Shown: positions 8,342-16,888, numbered from the stretch's first letter. The stretch is 45,127 nt of DNA from Burkholderiales bacterium (GCA_017307915.1 JAFKGG010000376.1:1-45127); one strand, 5' to 3'. Notes: generated from the letters alone by a model not told the origin. A program made the numbers and translations.

Positions 8342-9124
8342 TTAGGCCTGCGGTACGGCGAAGAGCCGTTCGGACTCTTCGGTGCTCCAGGGGATCGTCA
8401 AGCGTTCGAGCACTTCGACCGCGCCGAACAAGGCCAATCCCATGCCGCATAGCATGATGAGCGAGACGAAAGACATCGCTACGTTCAACTCGGAGTTGGC
8501 AACGATGATCACGTGGCCCAGCCCCGCGTTGGCCGATACGAACTCGGCCACGATCTGGCCGATGACGGCCAGCGTGGCGGCGACCTTGAGGCCGGAGAAG
8601 ATGAACGGCAGCGCGTGCGGGAAGGCGACCTTGGTGAACTGCTTGATCCGGCCGCCGCGCAGCATGCGCACCAGGTCGAGCAGGTCGGCTTCGACCGACG
8701 ACAGCCCGACGACGGTGCTCATGACGACCGGGAAGAAGCTGACCAGCACCACCATCACGATCTGCGGCAGTGCGCCGTAGCCCAGCCAGATGATCAGCAG
8801 CGGAGCGATCGCGATCTTGGGCGCTGCCTGCAGCACGACGATGACCGGATAGAGGACGGCGCGCAGGCTTTGCGAGTAGACGATGATCGTGCCGATCAGC
8901 ACGCCGGTCACCGATGCGATGACGAAGCCGATCAGCACGCCGCGCAGCGACACCAGGAAGTTCGACCAGTAGATGCCGGGCCGCGACGCGAATTCCTGCC
9001 AGACGGCCGAGGGCGGCGGCAGCAGGAACGGTTGGATGTTCAGCAGCCGCACCAGGATTTCCCACAGCACCGCCGACACCAGCAGCGTCGCCAAACCGAT
9101 TGCCAGGGGCCGGGCTTCGATCAT
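8342..9124 (-). CDS. ABC importer permease, NitT/TauT (SsuC/TauC) family
   Basis: The 260-residue inner-membrane protein has about six hydrophobic segments and the binding-protein-dependent permease loop VRMLRGGRIKQFTKVAFPHA LPFIF, the EAA-type contact with the ATPase. Length and topology match SsuC/TauC proteins. The start is placed at ATG 9124 because GAGGAACGAA precedes it; the longer frame reaching 9175 adds a hydrophilic stretch without a ribosome site. It lies 90 bases after iclR and 23 bases before the binding-protein gene, so all four following genes are probably one transcript. Confidence 0.92.
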   Translation of the reverse strand: MIEARPLAIGLATLLVSAVLWEILVRLLNIQPFLLPPPSAVWQEFASRPGIYWSNFLVSLRGVLIGFVIASVTGVLIGTIIVYSQSLRAVLYPVIVVLQAAPKIAIAPLLIIWLGYGALPQIVMVVLVSFFPVVMSTVVGLSSVEADLLDLVRMLRGGRIKQFTKVAFPHALPFIFSGLKVAATLAVIGQIVAEFVSANAGLGHVIIVANSELNVAMSFVSLIMLCGMGLALFGAVEVLERLTIPWSTEESERLFAVPQA

Positions 9125-9214
9125 TTCGTTCCTCGATGGTTCGGAGCCAGCGACTGCGGAGCAGCGCCGTTGCAAGTCGATGCGAAACCGCTGGCGGCCG
9201 ACTTGCCCATGGGT

Positions 9215-10009
9215 TCAGGCCGCCTGCAGCGAGCCGCGCGCCGATGCGGACGCGGCCTGCGCGATCTGCTGCGCGGCGCGGCGCATCTGCGGCAAGGCTT
9301 TTTCCTGCACCGCATGCGTCAGTCGCACGCTCGGGCCAGCCAGGCTCAGCACGGCCAGCGGGTGCCCGTGGCGCGTATCGCGAATCACCGGCACGGCGAT
9401 CGAAGCGATGCCCGGATTGATCTCGTCGGCCGTGCGCGATGCGTCGTTGTCGCGCACCTGCTGCAGGTCGCGCAGATAGGCCTTGAGCGCACGCTGGGCT
9501 TCGGCCTTGGTCTTGCCGACGCGATGATCGCGTGCCGCGATGCGCTCCATGTCGGCGGGCGGCAGCATCGCCAGCAGCATCTTGGCGGCCGCGCCGGCGC
9601 GCAATGGCATCGGCACCATCTGGTTGTTGTAGACCCAGCGATGCGGATGCTGGCTCACCGCCTGTTCGAGCAGGACGCGACGCTCGGCGTACAGCACGTG
9701 CAGGCCGACGGTTTCGCCGGTCTGGTCGCGCGCGGCGGCCATCGGCGCTCGCGCATGGTGCAGCAGCGAGCGCCACGACAACTGTCCGGCGCTGAGCTCT
9801 TCGACCAGGCGGCCAACCGAATAGACGTCGCCCTCGGGACCGCGATGCACCGAGAGCAGGCGCAGCTTGACCAGGCTTGCCACCAGACGGTGCGCGGTGC
9901 TCTTGGGCAAGCTCATCGCTTCACCGAATTCACGCACCGTCAACTCGCCGCGCAGGGCGGCCAGCGTGACCATGTCCATCGCCTTCTGAAGTGAGCTTGC
10001 TTCCGACAT
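9215..10009 (-). CDS. IclR-family transcriptional regulator
   Basis: The 264-residue protein has an N-terminal winged helix-turn-helix (LTVREFGEAMSLPKSTAHRL VASL, about residues 23-46) and the C-terminal IclR effector domain, with GETVGLHVLYAERRVLLEQA, PLRAGAAAKMLLAML, and the late EINPGIASIAVPV region. IclR regulators bind small aromatic or organic acids and control catabolic genes. It is divergent from the Rieske/NicX-like pair and in line with the ABC importer, so it probably regulates both. Two similar palindromic 11-mers, CCGACATTCGG over its own start codon and CCGAAATTCGG in the divergent promoter, exactly 100 bases apart, are the likely binding sites. Confidence 0.9.
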   Translation of the reverse strand: MSEASSLQKAMDMVTLAALRGELTVREFGEAMSLPKSTAHRLVASLVKLRLLSVHRGPEGDVYSVGRLVEELSAGQLSWRSLLHHARAPMAAARDQTGETVGLHVLYAERRVLLEQAVSQHPHRWVYNNQMVPMPLRAGAAAKMLLAMLPPADMERIAARDHRVGKTKAEAQRALKAYLRDLQQVRDNDASRTADEINPGIASIAVPVIRDTRHGHPLAVLSLAGPSVRLTHAVQEKALPQMRRAAQQIAQAASASARGSLQAA

Positions 10010-10041
10010 TCGGTACTTCTTTGTCCAATCAGATGGGACAA
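10003..10041. promoter_or_regulatory. Candidate IclR autoregulatory sites
   Basis: CCGACATTCGG (10003-10013) is a near-palindrome that covers the iclR ATG and is followed by TACTT. It is close in sequence to the second copy at 10103. Just upstream of the gene, TTGTCC (10021-10026) and GGACAA (10036-10041) form a perfect 6-base inverted repeat with a 9-base spacer. Either element could be an autoregulatory operator; binding has not been shown. Confidence 0.45.
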
Positions 10042-10095
10042 ATCTTAGGTTTGATGTCGAATTCGAGTCAACAGATTATTCGACTTTCTTCGTAT

Positions 10096-10124
10096 TTGAG
10101 TCCCGAAATTCGGTATTGTTAAGT
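10096..10124 (+). promoter_or_regulatory. Putative promoter/operator of the Rieske-NicX operon
   Basis: TTGAGT (10096-10101), 17 bases, then TTAAGT (10119-10124) is a plausible sigma-70 promoter for the plus-strand oxygenase genes. The perfect palindrome CCGAA-A-TTCGG (10103-10113) lies in the spacer, where a bound repressor would block RNA polymerase. The rest of 10010-10262 is more AT-rich than its surroundings, as expected for a divergent promoter region, and leaves a leader of about 130 bases before the Rieske gene. Confidence 0.45.
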
Positions 10125-10262
10125 GTCGTTTACTGGGATAGCATTGGTCGTCTCTGCCATCCATGCTCGCCAGTTGACGGTATGGGCCGACGCATTTCGG
10201 GCGCGTAAAGGCACGCAAGCAGTGTTCGTGCCGGCGGCGTTCGTTGCTGAACGGAGTGTTCG

Positions 10263-11546
10263 ATGTTGACGGAAGAGATGAACCGGCTGCTGACCGAAGT
10301 CGGGCCCGGTACCCGAATGGGCGATCTGCTGCGCCGTTATTGGCATCCGATCGCCGGCGTCAGCGAGTTCGACCAGCGCAGCACCAAGCCGATCCGCCTG
10401 TTCGGCGAAAACCTCGTGCTGTTCAAGACGCGCGACGGCCGCTTCGGCCTCATCGATCGACGCTGCGCGCACCGCGGTTCCGATCTGAGCTTCGGCATCG
10501 TCGAAGACGACGGCATCCGCTGCAGCTATCACGGCTGGCAGTACGATCTTGCCGGCGCCTGCACGCATCGTCCGTTCGAGGAAACCGGCGACCGCCGGCC
10601 GGGCAAACCGGTGCAGCTCGCCGCCTATCCGGTGCGCGCCAAGGCGGGCATGCTGTGGGCCTACATGGGGCCGCAGCCGGCGCCCGAGCTGCCCGATTGG
10701 GAAACCTTCAACTGGCCGAACTGCTTCGCGCAGGTAGTGATCGCCGAGATTCCATGCAACTGGCTGCAGTGCCAGGAAAACACCGTCGATCCGGTGCATT
10801 TCGAATGGATGCACAACAACGCGCCCAAGCGCCGCGCCGGCGACCCGGGGCCGTATTCACCGAAGACGCTCGAGATGCGCGTGGACGATGCCGAGTTCGG
10901 CCTGATCTCGCGCCGCTATCGCGAAGGCACCAACGAATCGACGCCGCTGTGGAGCATCGGCCGAGCCATCCTGTGGCCCAACGGCTGGTACTTCGGGCAC
11001 CACTTCGAATGGAAGGTGCCGATCGACGACGTCAACACGCTGTTCATCACCTGGAGCGTGCTGCACGTGCCCACCGAGTGCGAGCCCTACGTGCAGCCGG
11101 TGATCCCCACCTGGCATGCGCCGATCAGGGATGAAAACGGCGAATGGATCGTGAGCCACGTCGGCAACCAGGACATCGTGGCCTGGATCAGTCAGGGCCC
11201 GATCGCCGATCGCACGCGCGAGACCTTGAGCGCCAGCGACCGCGGCGTGGTGGCACTGCGCCGCCGCCTGATCGAAGACCTGGATGCAGTTGCTGCCGGC
11301 AGCGACCCGCGCGGCATCATCCGCGACCCGGCGCGCAACGTGAACCTCGTTTTGCCCTGTATTGCGCGAGACGAGCTGATGAATGGCTTGCCGAGGGCGC
11401 AGATGCTCAAGCACCCGGTGATGGGGCCGTTCCTGCACGACTACTACTCGATGGCCGGCCAGCCGGATTCGGTCAGGCTGGCGTTCGAGCAAGCCATGCA
11501 AGTCGAGCAGAGCAGCTTCGACGTGCACAGCTTCGTTCCGCAGTAG
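10263..11546 (+). CDS. Rieske [2Fe-2S] aromatic-ring-hydroxylating oxygenase, large subunit
   Basis: The 427-residue oxygenase has the Rieske motif C68-x-H70 (RCAHRGSDL) and C87-x2-H90 (CSYHGW) and the mononuclear iron site ENTVDPVHFEWMH, with His179, His184 and the bridging Asp176. The layout fits single-component-alpha enzymes of the phthalate 4,5-dioxygenase/vanillate demethylase group, which hydroxylate or demethylate aromatic acids. GGAG lies six bases before the ATG. It is followed after about 50 bases by the NicX-like gene, so the two act in one pathway. No ferredoxin or flavin reductase for electron supply is encoded anywhere in the window, so the reductase must be elsewhere or shared. 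The substrate is unknown. Confidence 0.9.
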   Translation: MLTEEMNRLLTEVGPGTRMGDLLRRYWHPIAGVSEFDQRSTKPIRLFGENLVLFKTRDGRFGLIDRRCAHRGSDLSFGIVEDDGIRCSYHGWQYDLAGACTHRPFEETGDRRPGKPVQLAAYPVRAKAGMLWAYMGPQPAPELPDWETFNWPNCFAQVVIAEIPCNWLQCQENTVDPVHFEWMHNNAPKRRAGDPGPYSPKTLEMRVDDAEFGLISRRYREGTNESTPLWSIGRAILWPNGWYFGHHFEWKVPIDDVNTLFITWSVLHVPTECEPYVQPVIPTWHAPIRDENGEWIVSHVGNQDIVAWISQGPIADRTRETLSASDRGVVALRRRLIEDLDAVAAGSDPRGIIRDPARNVNLVLPCIARDELMNGLPRAQMLKHPVMGPFLHDYYSMAGQPDSVRLAFEQAMQVEQSSFDVHSFVPQ

Positions 11547-11598
11547 CCGCTGCACCGCGTCCCCGGTTCATCGCCGATCACCAAGGAAAGTGCCAACC

Positions 11599-12666
11599 AT
11601 GAGCAAGCAACTGATCAACCCCGCGCGTGTCCCGGGGCTGTTTCGCCGGCAATTCGAACTGTGCTGCGTGCGCGCCGGCGAGACGGTCGTGCTGCTGACC
11701 GACGGCAGCACGCCTCGCGACTACGTGCAGGCTGCGCAGGTCGCAGCCGAGGATCTCGGCGCCAGCGTCTATGAGCTGGGCATCAGCAGCTCGCCGGCCT
11801 GGCTGCACATCGGCGTCGACGTGCTCGGACAGGCCAAGGGCCTGATGGAGGCATTGTGCGCGGCCGATCTGATCTGCGTGTTCCATCCGCCCAATTTCAC
11901 GGGCTGGCAGCGGCGAGTGCGCGATGCCGGGGCACGGGTGCTGTCGATCGCCGATTCGCCTGACGTGCTGGCGCGGCTGCTGTCGCCGCCGGGTCTGAAG
12001 GAAGCCGTGCAGCTTGCGTCAGCGCTGTGGGGCAAGGCCAGGCACATTCGCTTGACCTCGAAGGCGGGCACTGACCTGAGCTGGACGCGCGGCGAGTTCA
12101 AGGTCAAGGAGCAATACGGCTTTGCCGAAGCGCCGGGCCGTTTCGATGCATGGGGCGCCGGCCACATCACCAATTTCCCCGACGAAGGATCGAGCAACGG
12201 TGTCGTCGTGCTGCAGCCCGGCGACATGTGGATCCTGCCGTACATCCGCGCGATCGAGAATCCGGTGCGGCTGGTGATTCGCGATGGCTTCATCCGCGAG
12301 GTGGAAGGCGGGCTCGATGCGAAGGCATTCCGCTACTGGCTCGATTCGAACAAGCGCTCGGCCGACGACATGGATCCGTATGCGGTGTCGCATCTGGGCG
12401 TGGGGCTGCATCCGGGCGGCAAGTGGGATCAGATCATGCGCCACGGCAACAGCTTCGAGCACCTGCACATCATGGCGCGCGTGTTCGCCGGCAATTTCCT
12501 GTTCTCCACCGGGCCGAACACCGACATGGGCGGCAAGCGCGATACCAAGGGCCACATCGACATGCCGATGTGCGACTGCACCGTGCTGCTCGACGGCGAG
12601 CCGCTGATGCAGGAGGGCCGCTTCGTCGACGAGCGGCTCAATGTGAAAGAGGCACCGGTTCGCTGA
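11599..12666 (+). CDS. NicX-like 2,5-dihydroxypyridine 5,6-dioxygenase (M29-type fold)
   Basis: The 355-residue protein belongs to the group related to thermophilic M29 aminopeptidases that includes NicX, the Fe(II) enzyme opening 2,5-dihydroxypyridine to N-formylmaleamate. In Pseudomonas putida NicX, His265, His318 and Asp320 are the reported essential iron ligands in a 350-residue protein. Here His265 (AVSHLGVG), His319 and Asp321 (KGHIDMP) lie at almost the same positions. ATG 11599 follows AAGGAAAG. It is the second gene after the Rieske oxygenase and its 3' end overlaps the convergent aconitase-like gene by 29 bases. Uncharacterised relatives of the same fold exist, so a different ring or an amide substrate is possible. 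Confidence 0.72.
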   Translation: MSKQLINPARVPGLFRRQFELCCVRAGETVVLLTDGSTPRDYVQAAQVAAEDLGASVYELGISSSPAWLHIGVDVLGQAKGLMEALCAADLICVFHPPNFTGWQRRVRDAGARVLSIADSPDVLARLLSPPGLKEAVQLASALWGKARHIRLTSKAGTDLSWTRGEFKVKEQYGFAEAPGRFDAWGAGHITNFPDEGSSNGVVVLQPGDMWILPYIRAIENPVRLVIRDGFIREVEGGLDAKAFRYWLDSNKRSADDMDPYAVSHLGVGLHPGGKWDQIMRHGNSFEHLHIMARVFAGNFLFSTGPNTDMGGKRDTKGHIDMPMCDCTVLLDGEPLMQEGRFVDERLNVKEAPVR

Positions 12667-14653
12667 CGGGCCGGTGCGGCAACTGCTCGGGCCCCGCGAT
12701 GCAGCCCATCACCGCCGACGCCGCCACCACCTTCGGATTGGCCAGATAGGCATCGCCATCGCCCATGCGCCCCGGCATGTTGCGGTTGGTGGCCGAGATC
12801 GCCGCCTGCCCGCGGCGCGGGCCGCCGGGGCCGGCGTTGACGCAGGCGCCGCAGCCGGGCTCGGTGATCACGGTGACGCCGGCAGCGGCAAGCACTTGAT
12901 GCAGGCCCAGCCGCTGCGCCGCCTGCATCACGTCGCGCGAACCGTATTGCACATAGGTGGGAACGCTGACGCTGCGCCCTGCCAGCACTTCGGCGTACAT
13001 GGCGATGCTGCCCAGGTCGCCGGCAGTGCATGAACCGCCATAGGCCAGATCGATCGGCGTACCACGCACCTGATCCAGCGCCACGCCGTTGCCGGGGTGG
13101 CCGGGCAGGGCGACCAGCGTTTCCACATCGGCCAGATCCAGCGCCAGACGCTGCTCGTAGACGGCATCTGCGTCGGGCTGCACGCACAGGGCTTGGATCG
13201 CCGGATGCGTGAGTCCGCGCTGGCGTGCCAGGTAGTCGAGCATCGCCGGCGTGGGTTCGCAGATCGCGGTCAACGCGTTGCATTCGACCGCCATGTTGGT
13301 CAGCACCGCCTGTTCGTCGAATGCCAGCGAAGCCAGGCCGGCGCCGCCGAATTCGATCACCCGGCCGGTGAACAGGCCGCTGGCCTTGCCCAGCCGGGCC
13401 AGGTGCAGCATGACGTCTTTGGCGGTGCATGACGGGCGCAGCGCACCGAGCAGTTCCACGCGCACGGTGGCCGGCACGCGCGCGCTGACGCAGTTCCACT
13501 CCCACACCGCGGCGATCTCGCTGTTGCCGATGCCGTAGGCCAGGCAGTTCAGCGCACCGGCCGAACAGGTGTGCGAATCGGTGCCCAGCACGACCTGGCC
13601 GGGCAGGGCGATGCGTTCGCGCACCACGGTGTGGCAGATGCCGTCGGCGCTGCCCGACGGGTCGGCGTGCCAGTGCATGCCGGTGCGCGCGGCCAGCGTC
13701 TGCTGCGCCTGGCGCAGATCGGCGATGCCGGCCAGCGCCTCGGCGCTGACGCCGGGCTGCGCATGGGCCAGCGACAAATGATCGGGAAAGCAGTGCATGG
13801 CTTGCGGCTGGCGCACCTGCACCGGCCGGCTCAGCGCCGTCTCGGCCGCGGCCGCGGCCGGTGCCGTCGTGTAGTCGTGCGAGAACGCCGCGTCGACGCG
13901 CAGAAAGCCGTGGTCGCCGGGGCGCACGGCGCCATGCTGTGTGCTCATGTGGGCGGCGATGATCTTCTCGGCGAGGGTCATCGGGCGCGGCGGCGTCGGC
14001 ACCGGCGCGTCGGGCTCCTGGCCGGCTTCGCGCGCAAGCATGAAGGCGAACAGGCCGCCGCGCAGCAGGATGCGTACCGATAGCGTATCCAGCCCGTCGG
14101 CCAGCTCGGCCACCGGCACGGTATCGCCGGCGGCCAGGCGCCGTGCCAGCGCTTCGTCGGTGATCGGGAACATGCCGTTGTTGATCAGGTTCTGCCGGTG
14201 GATCGGCGCGATCGACGGTGCATACACCGCGCCGATACCGGCCAGGCGCAGCGCCAGCGCCGCCACCTCGCGCGAGCTGCCTTCGCCCCAGCCTTCGCCG
14301 GCCATCAGCAGGCCGAAGCCGCCGTCGGCGATCTCGCCCGGCTCGACGTAGCCGCCGTTGCCCAGCGAGCGCAGCACGAGCCGGCCCAGGCGTTCGTCGT
14401 AGTAGTAGCAATCAGGGTTGGCCTTGATGATCGCGTCGGTGGAGACGTGGCCGTACAGTTCTTCGATCGCCGGCGCGCTGTCGAGCGGATGGCCGGCGAG
14501 CTGGCGGCGCAGGCGTGCAGCGTCGGCGGTCAGGTACAACACGCGGCCGGCCAGGCGGATCGCGGTGGCGCAGCCCTGGGCGTCGAGCAGCGCGCTGACA
14601 TGGCCGATGCGGCGTTCAGCCGGTGAGGGGGCGTTCGGGGCGTCGGGCAGCAT
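12638..14653 (-). CDS. Single-chain aconitase-superfamily hydro-lyase with N-terminal swivel domain (LeuD-LeuC order)
   Basis: The 671-residue protein starts with a LeuD/aconitase swivel domain (residues about 55-200; GEGWGEGSSREVAALAL is the family signature) and continues with the catalytic LeuC-like domains. These carry GTDSHTCSAG (substrate site), the cluster ligand Cys542 in GGSCTAGD, and Cys601/Cys604 in PGCGACVNAG, so a [4Fe-4S] cluster is expected. Isopropylmalate dehydratase uses two separate chains with the reverse gene order, and AcnB has swivel first but with an added HEAT domain that is absent here. The reaction is a reversible hydration/dehydration of a 2- or 3-carboxy acid. Next to the NicX-like gene, maleate hydration to malate is an attractive possibility, but isopropylmalate, citraconate or methylcitrate-type substrates cannot be excluded. 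No strong ribosome site marks the start. Confidence 0.82.
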   Translation of the reverse strand: MLPDAPNAPSPAERRIGHVSALLDAQGCATAIRLAGRVLYLTADAARLRRQLAGHPLDSAPAIEELYGHVSTDAIIKANPDCYYYDERLGRLVLRSLGNGGYVEPGEIADGGFGLLMAGEGWGEGSSREVAALALRLAGIGAVYAPSIAPIHRQNLINNGMFPITDEALARRLAAGDTVPVAELADGLDTLSVRILLRGGLFAFMLAREAGQEPDAPVPTPPRPMTLAEKIIAAHMSTQHGAVRPGDHGFLRVDAAFSHDYTTAPAAAAAETALSRPVQVRQPQAMHCFPDHLSLAHAQPGVSAEALAGIADLRQAQQTLAARTGMHWHADPSGSADGICHTVVRERIALPGQVVLGTDSHTCSAGALNCLAYGIGNSEIAAVWEWNCVSARVPATVRVELLGALRPSCTAKDVMLHLARLGKASGLFTGRVIEFGGAGLASLAFDEQAVLTNMAVECNALTAICEPTPAMLDYLARQRGLTHPAIQALCVQPDADAVYEQRLALDLADVETLVALPGHPGNGVALDQVRGTPIDLAYGGSCTAGDLGSIAMYAEVLAGRSVSVPTYVQYGSRDVMQAAQRLGLHQVLAAAGVTVITEPGCGACVNAGPGGPRRGQAAISATNRNMPGRMGDGDAYLANPKVVAASAVMGCIAGPEQLPHRPVSEPVPLSH

Positions 14654-14840
14654 CTGTAGTGAGGGCGTATAGCCGGATCGCGATATGGGCAGTCTACGCG
14701 CCGCCGTCTCGGCCCTGAACCCCGCCTGCTCATCCGACCGCCCATCTGCCCCACCGTTCGACCCGCCGTTCGATCCGCCGCAGCCCCCGTCCATCCGCGG
14801 CCGGCGGCGGCGGCACACCGTCCCCTGCTAGCCTGCCCGC

Positions 14841-16652
14841 ATGAACGCGCGTGCGGACTCCGCAATCATTTCGCCGGCCGCGATGGCGCCGCTCGGCCAG
14901 CCAGGCCGGCGGGTATCGGTTGAAGACCTGCTGCCGGCGCTGGTGACCGACGGCATGCTGGCCCAGTCGGATGCCGATTCGATCGCGCAATACGCGCGGC
15001 TGTCCAACGCCGACCAGCACGCGCTGGTGGCGATCGCGCGGCGGCGGCTCAAATCGCCGGGTGGCCAGCGCACGCTCGACCTGGACACCCTGTGCCCGTG
15101 GTTCGCGCAGCGCGTCGGGCTGCCGTTCGTGCACATCGATCCGCTGAAGGTTGACCTGGCCAAGGTCGCCGATGTGATGTCGAGTCAGTATGCGACGCGT
15201 TTCAAGATTCTGCCGATCGAGGTCAAGCCCGGCGAAGTGACGATCGCCACCGCCGAACCGTTCATCACCGACTGGGTCGATGAGCTGCGCGGGCTGTTGC
15301 GGCGCGATATCCGCCGCGTGATCGCCAATCCGCAGGACATCACCCGTTACATCGTCGAGTTCTTCACGCTGGCGCGCACCGTGCGCAGCGCGCAGAAGAG
15401 CGGCGGCGCGGCGACGCAGAACAACTTCGAGCAACTGGTCGAGCTGGGCCGCAGCGGCAAGAATCTCGACGCCAACGACCAGCACATCGTCACCATCGTC
15501 GACTGGCTGTGGCAATACGCGTTCGACCAGCGCGCCAGCGACATCCACATGGAGCCGCGCCGCGAGATCGGTTCGATCCGCTTTCGCATCGACGGCGTGC
15601 TGCACAACGTCTATCAGGTGCCGACCTCGGTGCTGGCGGCGATGACCAGCCGCATCAAGCTGCTCGGCCGCATGGACGTGATCGAGAAACGCCGCCCGCA
15701 AGACGGCCGCATCAAGACGCGCAACGCCGAGGGCCGCGAGATCGAGCTGCGCCTGTCGACCTTGCCGACCGCCTTCGGCGAGAAGCTGGTGATGCGCATC
15801 TTCGATCCCGACGTGCTGGTGCGCGATTTCGCCGAGCTGGGCTTCTACGACGACGACCTGGAAGTCTGGGAATCGATGACCTCGCGGCCCAACGGCATCG
15901 TGCTGGTCACCGGCCCGACCGGTTCGGGCAAGACCACCACGCTGTATACGACGCTGAAGCTGCTGGCCACCGAGGACGTCAACGTCTGCACGGTAGAAGA
16001 CCCGATCGAGATGGTCGAACCCGCGTTCAACCAGATGCAGGTGCAGCACGGCATCGATCTGAGTTTTGCCGACGGCATTCGCGCGCTGATGCGGCAGGAT
16101 CCCGACATCATCATGGTCGGCGAAATCCGCGACCTGGAAACCGCCGAGATGGCGATCCAGGCAGCGCTGACCGGCCACCTGGTGCTGTCCACACTGCATA
16201 CCAACGATGCGCCGTCGGCCATCACCCGGCTGCTCGATCTGGGCGTGCCGCCGTATCTGTTGAATGCCACGCTGGTCGGCGTGATGGCGCAGCGGCTGGT
16301 GCGTACCTTGTGTGAGTCGTGCAAGGAACAGGTTGACGGGTTTTCGCAGGACGAATGGGCGGCGCTGATCAAACCCTACCGCGCGCAGAAACCGCAGCGT
16401 ATCTACCGCCCGGTCGGTTGCCTGGAATGCCGGATGACCGGTTACCGTGGCCGCTCGGGCCTGTATGAACTGCTTCCGCTCGACAATGAGTTGCGCGCCT
16501 TGATCCACGACAAGCCCGATCTGCCGGCGATCCGTCGCCGCGCGATGCGCGCCGGCATGAAGCCGCTGCGGCTGGCCGGGGCGCAGAAGATCGCCGCCGG
16601 CCTGACGACTTTCGAGGAAGTGCTGAAGGCGGCGCCGCCGATCTTCGATTGA
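14841..16652 (+). CDS. Standalone GspE/PilB-type secretion ATPase
   Basis: The 603-residue protein has an N-terminal GspE/PilB (N1E-like) domain, then the hexameric ATPase core with ASDIHMEP, Walker A GPTGSGKTTTLY near residues 355-366, the Asp box, Walker B DIIMVGEIRD and the His box LVLSTLHTND. A zinc tetracysteine follows (CESC about residue 491 and CLECRM about 527). Such ATPases drive polymerisation of type IV pili or type II pseudopili on the cytoplasmic side. No secretin, platform or prepilin-peptidase gene is adjacent, so it is an orphan copy. The minor-pilin operon 18 kb away makes a pilus role possible. It is divergent from the aconitase-like gene. Confidence 0.9.
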   Translation: MNARADSAIISPAAMAPLGQPGRRVSVEDLLPALVTDGMLAQSDADSIAQYARLSNADQHALVAIARRRLKSPGGQRTLDLDTLCPWFAQRVGLPFVHIDPLKVDLAKVADVMSSQYATRFKILPIEVKPGEVTIATAEPFITDWVDELRGLLRRDIRRVIANPQDITRYIVEFFTLARTVRSAQKSGGAATQNNFEQLVELGRSGKNLDANDQHIVTIVDWLWQYAFDQRASDIHMEPRREIGSIRFRIDGVLHNVYQVPTSVLAAMTSRIKLLGRMDVIEKRRPQDGRIKTRNAEGREIELRLSTLPTAFGEKLVMRIFDPDVLVRDFAELGFYDDDLEVWESMTSRPNGIVLVTGPTGSGKTTTLYTTLKLLATEDVNVCTVEDPIEMVEPAFNQMQVQHGIDLSFADGIRALMRQDPDIIMVGEIRDLETAEMAIQAALTGHLVLSTLHTNDAPSAITRLLDLGVPPYLLNATLVGVMAQRLVRTLCESCKEQVDGFSQDEWAALIKPYRAQKPQRIYRPVGCLECRMTGYRGRSGLYELLPLDNELRALIHDKPDLPAIRRRAMRAGMKPLRLAGAQKIAAGLTTFEEVLKAAPPIFD

Positions 16653-16721
16653 GCCGGCATTCCTTCTGAAACCGTCGCCCGGCCTCCTGCTGAGCCGGCG
16701 CCTCTTCTGAAGCCATCGCTT
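16650..16721 (+). repeat. Imperfect 30-base direct repeat after the ATPase gene
   Basis: TGAGCCGGCATTCCTTCTGA at 16650 and TGAGCCGGCGCCTCTTCTGA at 16691 begin two related 30-base units spaced 41 bases apart with about seven mismatches. The first copy includes the stop codon of the ATPase gene. No function is evident; a local duplication that has drifted is the simplest reading. The remaining bases to 16888 hold only the ribosome site of the next gene. Confidence 0.5.
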
Positions 16722-16888
16722 CATCGAGCGTGGTGTCGATGCTCGGCGCCACTCGGGACAAGCCCGCATCGCCCGGCTTTTTGCGCCGTGCCATAATCCG
16801 CGCGCTACCGGCCCGCCCGCTGCGTGCGGCCGGCCGTTTGCCGCCGGGTATCGGCCCGCCGGCTGGGTCATTCATTCGAGGAGGCCTC

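Noticed and set aside
8319-9776. Long N-terminal extension of the substrate-binding protein (837-codon frame)
   Set aside because: The extension overlaps the permease and iclR genes out of frame; a Tat signal and ribosome site mark the true start at 8318.
14730-16871. 713-codon open frame antisense to the secretion ATPase
   Set aside because: The plus strand has Walker A/B, His box and zinc cysteines; the antisense product has no recognisable feature.
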